Origin: Microbacterium sp. TNHR37B
GTDB lineage: Bacteria; Actinomycetota; Actinomycetes; Actinomycetales; Microbacteriaceae
Reading direction: 5' to 3'
DNA: 64,000 nucleotides
Assembly: GCF_001620065.1 (NCBI RefSeq)
Contig: NZ_LQGV01000003.1
Location: forward strand, 620,001-684,000
A program made the position numbers and the translations under genes. The notes beneath the pieces were generated by a model. The model saw only the letters and a program-made list of their open reading frames with translations, did no database searches and was not told where the DNA came from. Below, piece after piece: positions 49,315-57,296 of this stretch (the first letter of the stretch is position 1; the number at the start of each line of letters is the position of its first letter).

Positions 49315-50091
49315 GTGGCGCCACATCCGGATCCCGCACCGCGCGTCGTCGGTTCCGATCGGGTGCTCGCGCTCCTGATCGAGCTGGCCGAGCGGCCCGA
49401 CGGTGCCACTCTCGACGAGCTCGCTGCCGCCGTCGACAGCCCCAAGTCCACCGTGCACCGCGCGCTCGCCTCGCTGCGCCGTGCAGGGCTCGCCGCGCAG
49501 GCGGGACGCGGGATGTACGTCGTGGGCGACGAGTTCCTCCGGCTGGCGTTCGAGAACCATGCCCGCCGGCCCGAGCAGCGCACCGTGGAGCCGATCCTGC
49601 ACGCCCTGGTCGACGCCTTCGGCGAGACCGCCCACTACGCCGTCCGCGACGGGGCCGAGGTCGTCTACCGCGCGAAGGTGGATCCGTCGTCGGGATCGGT
49701 GCGGCTGACCTCGGTGGTGGGCGGGCGGAACCCCGCGTTCTGCACGGCCGTCGGCAAGATGCTCCTGAGCGAGGCCGCCGGGAGCATCGAGGAACTGTCC
49801 GGAATCGTCGCCGCGACGCCTCTCGTGGCGCGGACCCCGCAGACGATCGTCTCGGTCGAGCAGCTGTGGGACGACCTGCAGCGCACGCGTGAGCGCGGCT
49901 ATGCGATCGACGACCAGGAGAACGAGCAGGGCGTGAACTGCGTCGCGGTTCCCCTGCGCAGCGGCGCGCATCCCGAGACCGCGGGGGCGGTCAGCGTGAG
50001 CGCGCTCGCGTTCCGCACGCCCCTGCCGGAGCTCATCGCCCGCATCGACGAGGTGCGCGCGATCGTCGCGTCGAGTGGCGCCAGCCGCTAG
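49315..50091 (+). CDS. IclR-family transcriptional regulator
   Basis: 258 residues from GTG 49315. An N-terminal winged helix (RVLALLIELAERPDGATLDE, then AVDSPKSTVHRALASLRRAGL) precedes the IclR effector domain, with the conserved FCTAVGKMLLSE and a NEQGVNCVAVP segment. IclR proteins bind small acids and control catabolic genes. TAGGAT at 49303-49308 lies 6 nt before the GTG, so leaderless. It converges with the SDR/FAH pair, which it probably regulates; candidate operator near 51859. Confidence 0.93.
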   Translation: MAPHPDPAPRVVGSDRVLALLIELAERPDGATLDELAAAVDSPKSTVHRALASLRRAGLAAQAGRGMYVVGDEFLRLAFENHARRPEQRTVEPILHALVDAFGETAHYAVRDGAEVVYRAKVDPSSGSVRLTSVVGGRNPAFCTAVGKMLLSEAAGSIEELSGIVAATPLVARTPQTIVSVEQLWDDLQRTRERGYAIDDQENEQGVNCVAVPLRSGAHPETAGAVSVSALAFRTPLPELIARIDEVRAIVASSGASR

Positions 50092-50100
50092 GACCGCGCC

Positions 50101-50775
50101 TCAGTAGGTGGCCCGGCCCCCGCTGATGTCGTAGACCGCGCCGGTGGAGAAGCTCACCCGGTCGGACGCGAGCCAGGCGATCAGCTCGGCGACCTCCTCC
50201 GCTCTCCCCACACGTTTCATGGGAATGAGGCTCGTGATGTGGGCGAGCACGTCGGGGGCGGTGTCTTCGTTCATGGGGGTCGCGATCACCGCGGGAGCGA
50301 TCGCGTTGACGAGGACGCCCGTCGTGGCCAGTTCCTTCCCCGCCGACTTGGTGAGGGCGATGACCGCGGCCTTCGAGGCCGAGTAGATCGACAGGTTGGG
50401 GTTGCCGTCCTTCCCCGCCATGCTGGCGAGGTTGACGACCCGGCCCCACCCACGCTCGACCATGCCCGGGACGAAGGCCCGCATCATCGCGACAGTCCCG
50501 AGCACGTTGACGTCGAAGACGTGTCGCCACTGCGCCGAGTCGGTCTCCAGCAGTGGCGTGTTCGGGCCGACGATCCCGGCCGAGTTGACGAGCACGTCGA
50601 CGGGGCCGATGTCGGCGACGGCCGCCGCCACCGCCGCCTCGTCCGTGATGTCGAGCACGACGTCGCCACCGTCCGAGACGTCGACGCGGATCACCTCCAC
50701 TCCGTCGTCGGCCAGTCGGGCCGCGGCCGCCGCGCCGAGGCCGCGTGCGCCTCCGGTCACCAGGGCACGTGTCAT
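50101..50775 (-). CDS. Short-chain dehydrogenase, probable sugar-acid 4-dehydrogenase
   Basis: 224 residues. The cofactor motif TGGARGLG, the NSAG motif (VLVNSAGIVG), catalytic Ser in NLASMAG and YSASK are visible. An Asp after strand 2 (VIRVDVS) favours NAD over NADP. With the FAH-family gene 49 bp upstream it fits the 2-keto-3-deoxy-L-fuconate or -rhamnonate 4-dehydrogenase step, whose diketo product is then hydrolysed. The assignment rests on the pairing and the general match. Confidence 0.85.
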   Translation of the reverse strand: MTRALVTGGARGLGAAAAARLADDGVEVIRVDVSDGGDVVLDITDEAAVAAAVADIGPVDVLVNSAGIVGPNTPLLETDSAQWRHVFDVNVLGTVAMMRAFVPGMVERGWGRVVNLASMAGKDGNPNLSIYSASKAAVIALTKSAGKELATTGVLVNAIAPAVIATPMNEDTAPDVLAHITSLIPMKRVGRAEEVAELIAWLASDRVSFSTGAVYDISGGRATY

Positions 50776-50824
50776 GTCGGTCTCCTTCGTCAGATCTGGA
50801 TGAGGAACGTGGGGCCGGTCACGC

Positions 50825-51685
50825 TCATCGCGGGCCGATCACGGTCTGCCGTTGCGTGCCGAGTCCCTCGATGCCGAGGGTCATGACGTCGCCCTCGCGC
50901 AGCCAGATCTGGGGAGAGAAGCCCATCCCGACGCCGGGAGGGGTGCCGGTGTTGATGAGATCGCCGGGCTCGAGGACGAGGAACTGGCTGATGTAGTGGA
51001 CGATCACGTAGGGGTCGAAGATCATCGTCGCGGTCGACCCGGTCTGCCGGCGCACCCCGTTCACGTCGAGCCACATGTCGAGGGCCGTCACGTCGTCGAC
51101 CTCATCGGGGGTGACGAGCCAGGGCCCCGCGGGGTTGAACGTCTCGGCCGACTTTCCCTTCAGCCACTGCCCGCCCCGCTCCATCTGGAACGCGCGCTCG
51201 CTGACGTCGTTGACCAGCACCCAGCCGGCGATGTGGTCGCGCGCGGCGACCGGGGAGTGCAGATAGCTTGCGCGGGCGCCGATCACGATACCGAGCTCCA
51301 CCTCCCAGTCGGCCTTCGTCGCCCCGCGCGGAAGCCGCACGTCGTCGTGGGGACCCACGAGCGTGTTGGGCGACTTCGTGAACAGGATCGGCTCTTCCGG
51401 CACGGCTTGGCCGGTCTCCCGTGCGTGGTCGCTGTAGTTGAGACCGACGCAGATGATCTGGTGCGGACGGGCGATCGGAGCGCCGATGCGCTGGCCCGCG
51501 AGCGGCGTGATCCGCCCCTCCCGCCGGCGCTCCTCGACGACCGGAGCGATCCGTGCGATCCCGCCGGACCCGAAGAACTCCTCGTCGAAGTCGGTGACGA
51601 GATCGGAGACGTCCACGAGCCCGTCCTCGGTGACCAGGACTCCGGGGCGTTCTGTGCCCTCCGGTCCGACGCGCAGTAGTTTCAT
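50825..51685 (-). CDS. Fumarylacetoacetate hydrolase family, probable 2,4-diketo-3-deoxy-L-fuconate hydrolase
   Basis: 286 residues from ATG 51685, with GGAGGAG at about 5 nt. FAH-domain motifs: IICVGLNYSDHARETGQAVP, metal-binding Glu pair in DWEVELGIVIG, Asp in NDVSERAFQ and the TGTPPGVG loop. This subgroup cuts 2,4-diketo-3-deoxy sugar acids into pyruvate plus lactate in non-phosphorylating fucose/rhamnose catabolism. The dehydratase and sugar dehydrogenase are not in the window. Other FAH substrates remain possible. Confidence 0.88.
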   Translation of the reverse strand: MKLLRVGPEGTERPGVLVTEDGLVDVSDLVTDFDEEFFGSGGIARIAPVVEERRREGRITPLAGQRIGAPIARPHQIICVGLNYSDHARETGQAVPEEPILFTKSPNTLVGPHDDVRLPRGATKADWEVELGIVIGARASYLHSPVAARDHIAGWVLVNDVSERAFQMERGGQWLKGKSAETFNPAGPWLVTPDEVDDVTALDMWLDVNGVRRQTGSTATMIFDPYVIVHYISQFLVLEPGDLINTGTPPGVGMGFSPQIWLREGDVMTLGIEGLGTQRQTVIGPR

Positions 51686-51806
51686 TGGTCTCCTCCTTCA
51701 GGGACAGGGGCGAGGTCCGGGCCGGCGCTTCCCGACCACAGCAGCGGCGGGGCGCCGCGGCCGGGGGCCGGCGGGCGGGTTGCCATGAGTGGCCGTTCTC
51801 CATCGA

Positions 51807-51820
51807 CGCTTCGTGAAGCG
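51807..51820. promoter_or_regulatory. Small palindrome CGCTTC-GT-GAAGCG in the FAH gene leader
   Basis: Perfect 6-bp arms around a GT centre, between the FAH start and the IclR-like sites. It may be an operator or a leader hairpin. Confidence 0.35.
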
Positions 51821-51837
51821 ATGTCGCCAGTGTAGTC

Positions 51838-51877
51838 ACATTCCGATAGTGCGATGGACATTCCAATTAGTGGAATG
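51838..51877 (-). promoter_or_regulatory. IclR-like operator region upstream of the FAH/SDR genes
   Basis: CATTCC-N7-GGAATG is a perfect inverted repeat at 51859-51877. Its left half ACATTCC (51858-51864) is repeated directly at 51838-51844, exactly 20 bp or two helical turns away. A possible -10 TACACT lies at 51829-51834 on the minus strand. IclR proteins often bind such spaced half-sites. This is the best candidate for IclR control of the SDR/FAH pair. Confidence 0.55.
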
Positions 51878-51942
51878 ATTATGATGATGTGCGGGCGTGT
51901 CGAGGCCCGTTTCTGCGCTCCCCCGCAGCCGCAACCGCAGCC

Positions 51943-52029
51943 GCGCACACCGGCGGATACGTCCGGCAACACGCCGACGACGCGGCCTCAACCCCCGGCG
52001 TGTCGCCTCCCGCGTCCGCCGTTGTGCTC
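51943..52029. repeat. 87-bp palindromic element, copy 2
   Basis: Left arm GCGCACACCGGCGGA (two changes), right arm TCCGCCGTTGTGCTC. The internal CAACACGCCG lies at offset 24, and its reverse CGGCGTGTCG lies on the right side. Confidence 0.85.
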
Positions 52030-52147
52030 GAGAGAGAGGTGCGCCGCACGCGGGGCACATGCATCCCGCCACGCCCGCCTGGCCCCCTGGCACCCTGCCA
52101 TCCCGGCGCCCTGGCCCGCCCCGTCGACGCAACTGCTGCCCGGACGC

Positions 52148-52234
52148 GAGCACAACGGCGGACTGGGCGCTCGACACGCCGCGCGAAGGGGAGGAACGCG
52201 CGGCGTGTTGCCTCGCCCGTCCGCCGTTGTGCAC
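52148..52234. repeat. 87-bp palindromic element, copy 3
   Basis: Left arm GAGCACAACGGCGGA, right arm TCCGCCGTTGTGCAC. The internal CGACACGCCGCGCG can pair with CGCGCGGCGTGTTG, so nearly the whole element folds into one long hairpin. Copies 2 and 3 are 118 bp apart. Confidence 0.88.
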
Positions 52235-52311
52235 CTGGGACGGCACCCGGGAGGCACCCGGAAGGGACGGGCGGCACCCGGGAAGGCCGCACCCGAGAGG
52301 CCGCCGGGCGG

Positions 52312-53829
52312 CTAGCGGGTGCGGAGGGTGATCACGGTCCAGGACACGGGCGGGAGCTCGATGCTCCCGGCCCCATCGGCGAGCGCGAGCGACGTGTTGG
52401 CCCGCATCGACACGCGCTCGGGCTCGGCGAGCGTGTTGACGGCGTAGATGTCGTCGTCGGCGAGGGTCTGCGCGTCACCGCTGATCACACCGGAGAAGGA
52501 GGAGAGGTCGAACTCGAGCGTCGTGGTGTCGGTCTGCGACCGGTTCACGACGAAGATACTGACCGTCCCGGCCTCGGCGTCGTGCGTGGTGATCGCATCG
52601 ATCGTCGGCACGGTGCCGTACACGGCGGTGTCGTAGGTGTCGGACTCCACCCGCGTCGTTACCGCCTCGCCGACGGCGAGGGCCGAGGTGAGGGCGAACG
52701 GGAAGAACGTCGTCTGCTTCCACGCGATGCCGCCGGGCTCCGTCATGATCGGGGCGATCACGTTCACGAGCTGCGCGAGCGATGCGCTCGTCACGCGGTC
52801 GGCGCGACGGAGGAGCGAGATCAGGAGGTTCCCCACGACGACGGCGTCGAGCACGGAGTACGCGTCCTCCAAGAGGCGGGGCGCGACCGGCCAGTTGTCC
52901 ACGCCGGTGATCTTGTCGATCTTCTCGAAGCGCTCGTTGTACCAGACGTTCCACTCGTCGAAGGAGATGTTGACGACGTGGTCGCTGCGCTTGACGGCCT
53001 TGACGTGGTCGATGGTCGTGACGACCTGCTCGATGAAGGCGTCCATGTCGACGGCCGAGGCGAGGAAGCTCGCCGCGTCGCCGTTCTTCTCCTCGTAGTA
53101 GGCGTGGCAGGAGATGTAGTCGACGTCGTCGTAGGAGTGGGAGAGCACGACCCGCTCCCATTCGCCGAACGTGGACATGTGCCGGCTCGACGACCCGCAC
53201 ACCACCAGTTCCAGGGAGGGGTCGAACATGCGCATGGCGCGGGCGGTCTGGGCGGCGAGCTTGCCGTAGTCGTCGGCGGAGCGGTGCCCGAGCTGCCAGG
53301 GGCCATCCATCTCGTTGCCGAGGCACCACATGCGCACGTCGAACGGCGCGGAGCGTCCGTTGCTCGCCCTCTCGAGGGCCCGGGCGCTGCCCCCGGGAAG
53401 GTTCGCGTATTCGAGCAGGTCGAGCGCTTCGAGGGTCCCGCGGGTGCCGAGGTTGACCGCGAGGACGAGCTCGCTGTCGATCGACTCCAACCAGCGCTGG
53501 AACTCGTGGAGCCCCACCTCGTTGGTCTCGGTGGAGTGCCACGCGAGGTCGATACGCTCGGGACGCTGCTCGCGCGGGCCGACGCTGTCCTCCCAGCGGA
53601 ACCCCGACACGAAGTTGCCCCCGGGATATCGGATGGCACTCACGCCCAGCTCGCGGACGAGGTCGCGGACATCCTCGCGGAATCCGTCGGCGTCGGCGGT
53701 GGGGTGGGTGGGCTCGTAGATGCCGTCGTACACGGACCGGCCGAGGTGCTCCACGAAAGAGCCGAACAGCCGGCGATTGACGGCACCGATCGGCAGCCGG
53801 GGGTCGAACATGAGTCGTGCGGTGGGCAT
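52312..53829 (-). CDS. GH51 alpha-L-arabinofuranosidase
   Basis: 505 residues from ATG 53829, with GAGAGG at 5 nt. No signal peptide, so cytoplasmic. GH51 features: LFGSFVEHLGRSVYDGIYEP, AIRYPGGNFVSGFRWED, the acid/base Glu in CLGNEMDGPWQLGH and the nucleophile Glu in SFDEWNVWYN. It releases terminal arabinofuranose from imported oligosaccharides. It is the last gene of the operon with the two ABC permeases (29 bp gap). Confidence 0.94.
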   Translation of the reverse strand: MPTARLMFDPRLPIGAVNRRLFGSFVEHLGRSVYDGIYEPTHPTADADGFREDVRDLVRELGVSAIRYPGGNFVSGFRWEDSVGPREQRPERIDLAWHSTETNEVGLHEFQRWLESIDSELVLAVNLGTRGTLEALDLLEYANLPGGSARALERASNGRSAPFDVRMWCLGNEMDGPWQLGHRSADDYGKLAAQTARAMRMFDPSLELVVCGSSSRHMSTFGEWERVVLSHSYDDVDYISCHAYYEEKNGDAASFLASAVDMDAFIEQVVTTIDHVKAVKRSDHVVNISFDEWNVWYNERFEKIDKITGVDNWPVAPRLLEDAYSVLDAVVVGNLLISLLRRADRVTSASLAQLVNVIAPIMTEPGGIAWKQTTFFPFALTSALAVGEAVTTRVESDTYDTAVYGTVPTIDAITTHDAEAGTVSIFVVNRSQTDTTTLEFDLSSFSGVISGDAQTLADDDIYAVNTLAEPERVSMRANTSLALADGAGSIELPPVSWTVITLRTR

Positions 53830-53858
53830 TGCAGCCTCTCGTCTCGGGTCGGTCGGGG

Positions 53859-54713
53859 TCATTTGAGTCCGGTGCTGGCCACGCTCTGGATGAAGCGCCG
53901 CTGCAGCACGAGGAAGAGGACGGCCAGGGGCGCCAGGGCGATCAGGGAGCCGGCCATCATCACGCCGTAGGGGATGATGCCGTCGGGGCCGGTGAGCAGG
54001 GTGAGCCCGGAGGTGATCGTCCCCATCTGCTGGTCGGTCGTGAAGACGAGCGGCCAGAGCAGGTCGTTCCAGTTGTTGACGAAGGTGTAGATCCCGAGGG
54101 TCACCAGCGCCGGCACGGCGTTGGGGAGCACGACACTGCGGAAGATGCGCAGCTCGGACGCCCCGTCGATGCGCGCCGCGTTGTCGAGGTCGCGCGGAAG
54201 GGACAGGAAGAACTGCCGCAGGAAGAAGATCCCGAAGGCATCGGCGGCGCGGGGAGCGATCAGGCCCGTGTAGGAGTTGATCCATCCGAGATCGGCGACC
54301 AACTGATACACCGGGATCAGGGTGGCCTGGAAGGGCACCATGAGGCTCGCGACGATCGCGATGAGGAGCAGCTTGCTCCCGCGGAAGTCCACTCGGGCGA
54401 GCACATACGCGGCGAGCGAGTCGAACACGAGGGCGAACAGGGTCACGCCGCCGGCGAAGATGAAGCTGTTGAGGATGAGCCGGGCGAACGGCAGATCGGT
54501 GAAGATGCGCGTGAAGTTGTCGAGCGTCCACGCACCGGGCGCGAGCGTCGGCGGGAAGGCGTTGACCTCGGCGACCGGCTTGAACGCGGTGAAGACGATG
54601 ATCGCGATCGGCAGCAGGATGAGCAGGGCCACGAGCAGCATGGCGGCGAAGAACAGCCAGCGGGTGAGCTGGTCGGTGAGGCGACGGCGGCGGGCGAGAG
54701 CGTTCATGGTCAA
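53859..54713 (-). CDS. Carbohydrate ABC transporter permease, MalG type
   Basis: 284 residues with six helices, starting WLFFAAMLLVALLILLPIAI. The coupling EAA loop reads LDNAARIDGASELRIFRSVVLPNAVPAL. The start is TTG 54713, overlapping the upstream stop (TTGA) with AAGGA at 6 nt; ATG 54707 is the alternative. It pairs with the MalF-type permease and the lipoprotein at 55918. No ATPase gene is present, so a shared MsiK/UgpC-like ATPase encoded elsewhere is likely. Confidence 0.93.
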   Translation of the reverse strand: MTMNALARRRRLTDQLTRWLFFAAMLLVALLILLPIAIIVFTAFKPVAEVNAFPPTLAPGAWTLDNFTRIFTDLPFARLILNSFIFAGGVTLFALVFDSLAAYVLARVDFRGSKLLLIAIVASLMVPFQATLIPVYQLVADLGWINSYTGLIAPRAADAFGIFFLRQFFLSLPRDLDNAARIDGASELRIFRSVVLPNAVPALVTLGIYTFVNNWNDLLWPLVFTTDQQMGTITSGLTLLTGPDGIIPYGVMMAGSLIALAPLAVLFLVLQRRFIQSVASTGLK

Positions 54714-55651
54714 CCGGCGTCCTTCTCACCGCGGGCGGTGATCGCGAACTGCACGAGGCTCAGCAGCAGCGTCGCGATCAGCAGCACGTACGACAGCGCG
54801 GAGGCGAACCCGAGTTCGAGATCCTTGAAGCCCGACTTGTAGATCTGCATCACGACGGTCTGCGTGCTCTGGTAGGGGCCGCCGCCGGTGAGGATGTAGA
54901 TCTGGTCGAAGGCCTGCAGGGCGGCGATCGTCGAGATCACCAGCACGAACCCCGTCGTGTTGCTCAGGAGCGGCACCGTGACGTTGCGGAACCGGGCGAG
55001 GGGACCGGCGCCGTCCATCTTCGCGGCCTCGTACAGGCTCTGCGGGATCTCCTGCACGCCGGCCAGGAACACGATCATGTAGAAGGGGAAGTTCTTCCAC
55101 ACCGCGATCAGCACGACCGTGGGCATCGCGAGAGCGGGATCCTGCAGCACATCGCCGATGCGGACCCCGAACGACTGCAGCCAGAAGTTCAGGAGTCCGA
55201 CCTGCGGGTCCAGCAGGTACTGCCATGCGAAGGCGGCCACCGCCAGGGAGACGATGAAGGGCAGGAACAGCGCCGTGCGGAAGGCGCCGCGCAGGGGAAG
55301 CTTCGGACTGTTGAGCGCGAGGGCGAGCAGGAGCGCGAGGAGCACGACGACCGGGGTGAACATGACCGTGTAGAGCGCCGTGTTGCCCATCGCCCGCAGG
55401 ATGTTCGGCTCGGTGAAGACCGCGATGTAGTTCTCCAGCCCCACCCACTGCTCCAGCCCGAAGCCGCTGGCATCGGTGAAGGACAGGCGGAGCGCGGCGA
55501 ACATGGGCCAGAAGACGAACGTGATGAGGATCGTCATCGCGGGAAGCAGGAACGCGACGATCGTGATGCGCCGCTTCGCCCGCCCGCGCAAGGGGCCACG
55601 ACCCCCGATCTGGGGCGGCGGGCGGAACCGTCGAGTGCTGGTGAGCGTCAT
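54710..55651 (-). CDS. Carbohydrate ABC transporter permease, MalF type
   Basis: 313 residues from ATG 55651, with GAGGGAAG upstream. Six or so helices, beginning ITIVAFLLPAMTILITFVFW. The EAA-like loop YEAAKMDGAGPLARFRNVTVPLL is present. First gene of the permease-GH51 operon, with a LacI-type operator in its leader. An upstream in-frame ATG at 55720 lies past the operator and is unlikely. Confidence 0.93.
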   Translation of the reverse strand: MTLTSTRRFRPPPQIGGRGPLRGRAKRRITIVAFLLPAMTILITFVFWPMFAALRLSFTDASGFGLEQWVGLENYIAVFTEPNILRAMGNTALYTVMFTPVVVLLALLLALALNSPKLPLRGAFRTALFLPFIVSLAVAAFAWQYLLDPQVGLLNFWLQSFGVRIGDVLQDPALAMPTVVLIAVWKNFPFYMIVFLAGVQEIPQSLYEAAKMDGAGPLARFRNVTVPLLSNTTGFVLVISTIAALQAFDQIYILTGGGPYQSTQTVVMQIYKSGFKDLELGFASALSYVLLIATLLLSLVQFAITARGEKDAG

Positions 55652-55690
55652 CGCTGCTTCCCTCTTCTGAGCGGTGTCCCTCACCGCTTC

Positions 55691-55736
55691 TCCAACGTTG
55701 TAAATGACAGTATGGGCCACGGCCCTGCGCCGTCAA
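55691..55736 (-). promoter_or_regulatory. Promoter and LacI-type operator of the permease/GH51 operon
   Basis: On the minus strand TTGACG (55736-55731), 18 nt, TACTGT (55712-55707), then the operator-like TTTACAACGTTGGA (55704-55691) just downstream of the -10 box. Repressor binding would block initiation. Confidence 0.7.
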
Positions 55737-55790
55737 GTCGACCTCGCGCCGGCGGCGACGACCTCCGGTCGAGCATGCGCGAGACACCAT

Positions 55791-55849
55791 TTGACAATTG
55801 CGATCCGACGATCCACTATGTGATCACAACGCTGTTACAACGTTGTAGA
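55791..55849 (+). promoter_or_regulatory. Promoter and double LacI-type operator of the binding-protein gene
   Basis: TTGACA (55791-55796), 17 nt, CACTAT (55814-55819). Downstream lie a partial site CACAACGCTGTT (55825-55836) and a good site TTACAACGTTGTAG (55835-55848). The core ACAACGTTGT is a perfect palindrome, the same motif as in front of three other genes of the locus. Confidence 0.75.
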
Positions 55850-55917
55850 ACCCAGAGGCGAGAGGAAGTTTCGCCGTTTCATCGACAGTGGAGTCGACTC
55901 GTGGAGGTCCAGCACCA

Positions 55918-57174
55918 ATGAAGAAGCCCATCACCGCAGCAGCACTCGTGAGCGCCGTCGTGCTCATGGCATCCGGCTGCGCGGCCAGCACGCCCACCCC
56001 GGAAGGCCCGATCACCATCGACTTCTGGCACGGCTACACCGAAGCCGACGGCAAGGTGCTCAACAATCTCGTCGAGGAGTTCAACGCCTCGCAGGACAAG
56101 ATCGAGATCACCGCGTCCACCAAGCCCTGGGCCACGCTGCTCGACACAGCGCTACCCGCCCTCAGCTCCAAGACCGGACCCGAACTGGTCGCCCTTCCCG
56201 CCGAGAACGTTCCGGTCTGGGCCTCCAAGGGGGCTCTGCACGATCTCGACGACTGGTACGGCGCGTCGGACAGCGGCGCGGGGGTCCTCAACGAAGGCGC
56301 GGTCGCCACCGGAGTGGTCGAGGGCAAGCACTACGCCGCGCCGCTGAGCTTCACCCCGCTCACGATGTTCTACAACACCGCCATGTTCGAAGAGGCGGGT
56401 GTCGAGGTCCCCACCACCTGGGATGAGTGGGTGGCGGCCGCCGAGAAGCTCACGATCGACGAGAACGGCGACGGCACGCCGGAGCAGTACGGCCTGGCGC
56501 TGCAGGACCACGGAACCGTCGGCAACGGCGTGTGGCCCTCGCTCTTCAAGAGCGGCGGCGGCGATGTCGTCACCGCCGACGGCAAGGCCGTGATCGACTC
56601 GCCGGAGAACGTGAAGACGCTGACCTACTGGAAGGACGCGCTCGCCAAGGGCAAGTTCTCCCCGACGGGCCTGGCCGGCGCCGACGCCGACGGCCTCTTC
56701 AGCTCCAGCAAGGTGGCGATGACCCTCGCCGGACCGTGGATGGCCACCGTCTCGGAGTCCTCGGGCATCGACTACGGCATCGCGCCCCTCCCCGCCGGAC
56801 CTGCCGGGATCAAGGCCTCGGCGCTCGCGGTCGACCTGAGCGTCACGTCGCAGGCGACCGACCAGGAGAAGGAAGCCATCCAGACGTTCCTCACGTGGTT
56901 CTACCAGAAGAAGAACATGGTGACGTGGTCGCTCGCCTCGGGCTGGCCTCCCCTGACCAGTGAGGTCACCGCTGCCGACGTCGCCGAGAACAAGGTGGTC
57001 GCCGCCCTCACCGATCAGTCGCAGTACGGCGTCGCGCTCCTGCCGGGGGTCATCCCGTCCACCGACGTGCTGACGGCGATGGACACCGCCACCCAGAAGG
57101 CCCTCGCCGGCGGCGACGTGGCCGAGCTCCTCAGCTCCGCGCAGAAGGAGATGGACGCCGCACTCGCCGGCTGA
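55918..57174 (+). CDS. Carbohydrate ABC transporter substrate-binding lipoprotein
   Basis: 418 residues from ATG 55918. Lipobox MASGC with Cys21. The mature protein matches family 1 sugar-binding proteins: ITIDFWHGYTEADGKVLNNL, the hinge-region YNTAMFEEAGVEVPTTWDEW and a GPWMATV segment. It captures an oligosaccharide, probably arabino-oligosaccharide given the GH51 partner, for the divergent permeases. The promoter with LacI operators lies upstream; a strong terminator follows. Confidence 0.94.
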   Translation: MKKPITAAALVSAVVLMASGCAASTPTPEGPITIDFWHGYTEADGKVLNNLVEEFNASQDKIEITASTKPWATLLDTALPALSSKTGPELVALPAENVPVWASKGALHDLDDWYGASDSGAGVLNEGAVATGVVEGKHYAAPLSFTPLTMFYNTAMFEEAGVEVPTTWDEWVAAAEKLTIDENGDGTPEQYGLALQDHGTVGNGVWPSLFKSGGGDVVTADGKAVIDSPENVKTLTYWKDALAKGKFSPTGLAGADADGLFSSSKVAMTLAGPWMATVSESSGIDYGIAPLPAGPAGIKASALAVDLSVTSQATDQEKEAIQTFLTWFYQKKNMVTWSLASGWPPLTSEVTAADVAENKVVAALTDQSQYGVALLPGVIPSTDVLTAMDTATQKALAGGDVAELLSSAQKEMDAALAG

Positions 57175-57189
57175 CGCTCCGGATATCGT

Positions 57190-57233
57190 GGGCCGGGCCT
57201 TCGCACCGCTCGATGCGGTGCGGGGTCCGGCCC
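57190..57233 (+). terminator. Hairpin after the binding-protein gene
   Basis: CGCACCGC and GCGGTGCG (57202-57221) form a perfect inner stem, extended by GGGCCGG with CCGGCCC. A C/T-rich tail CCCCCTTCTTT follows. Confidence 0.65.
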
Positions 57234-57296
57234 CCTTCTTTCCCCTCCCCTCACCCCTCATCCGCACCCCACCCGAACACCACCGAAGGACGACAC

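Noticed and set aside
51889..53970. 693-codon plus-strand frame over the palindromes and GH51
   Set aside because: Antisense to GH51 and runs through two palindromic repeats; no start signal.
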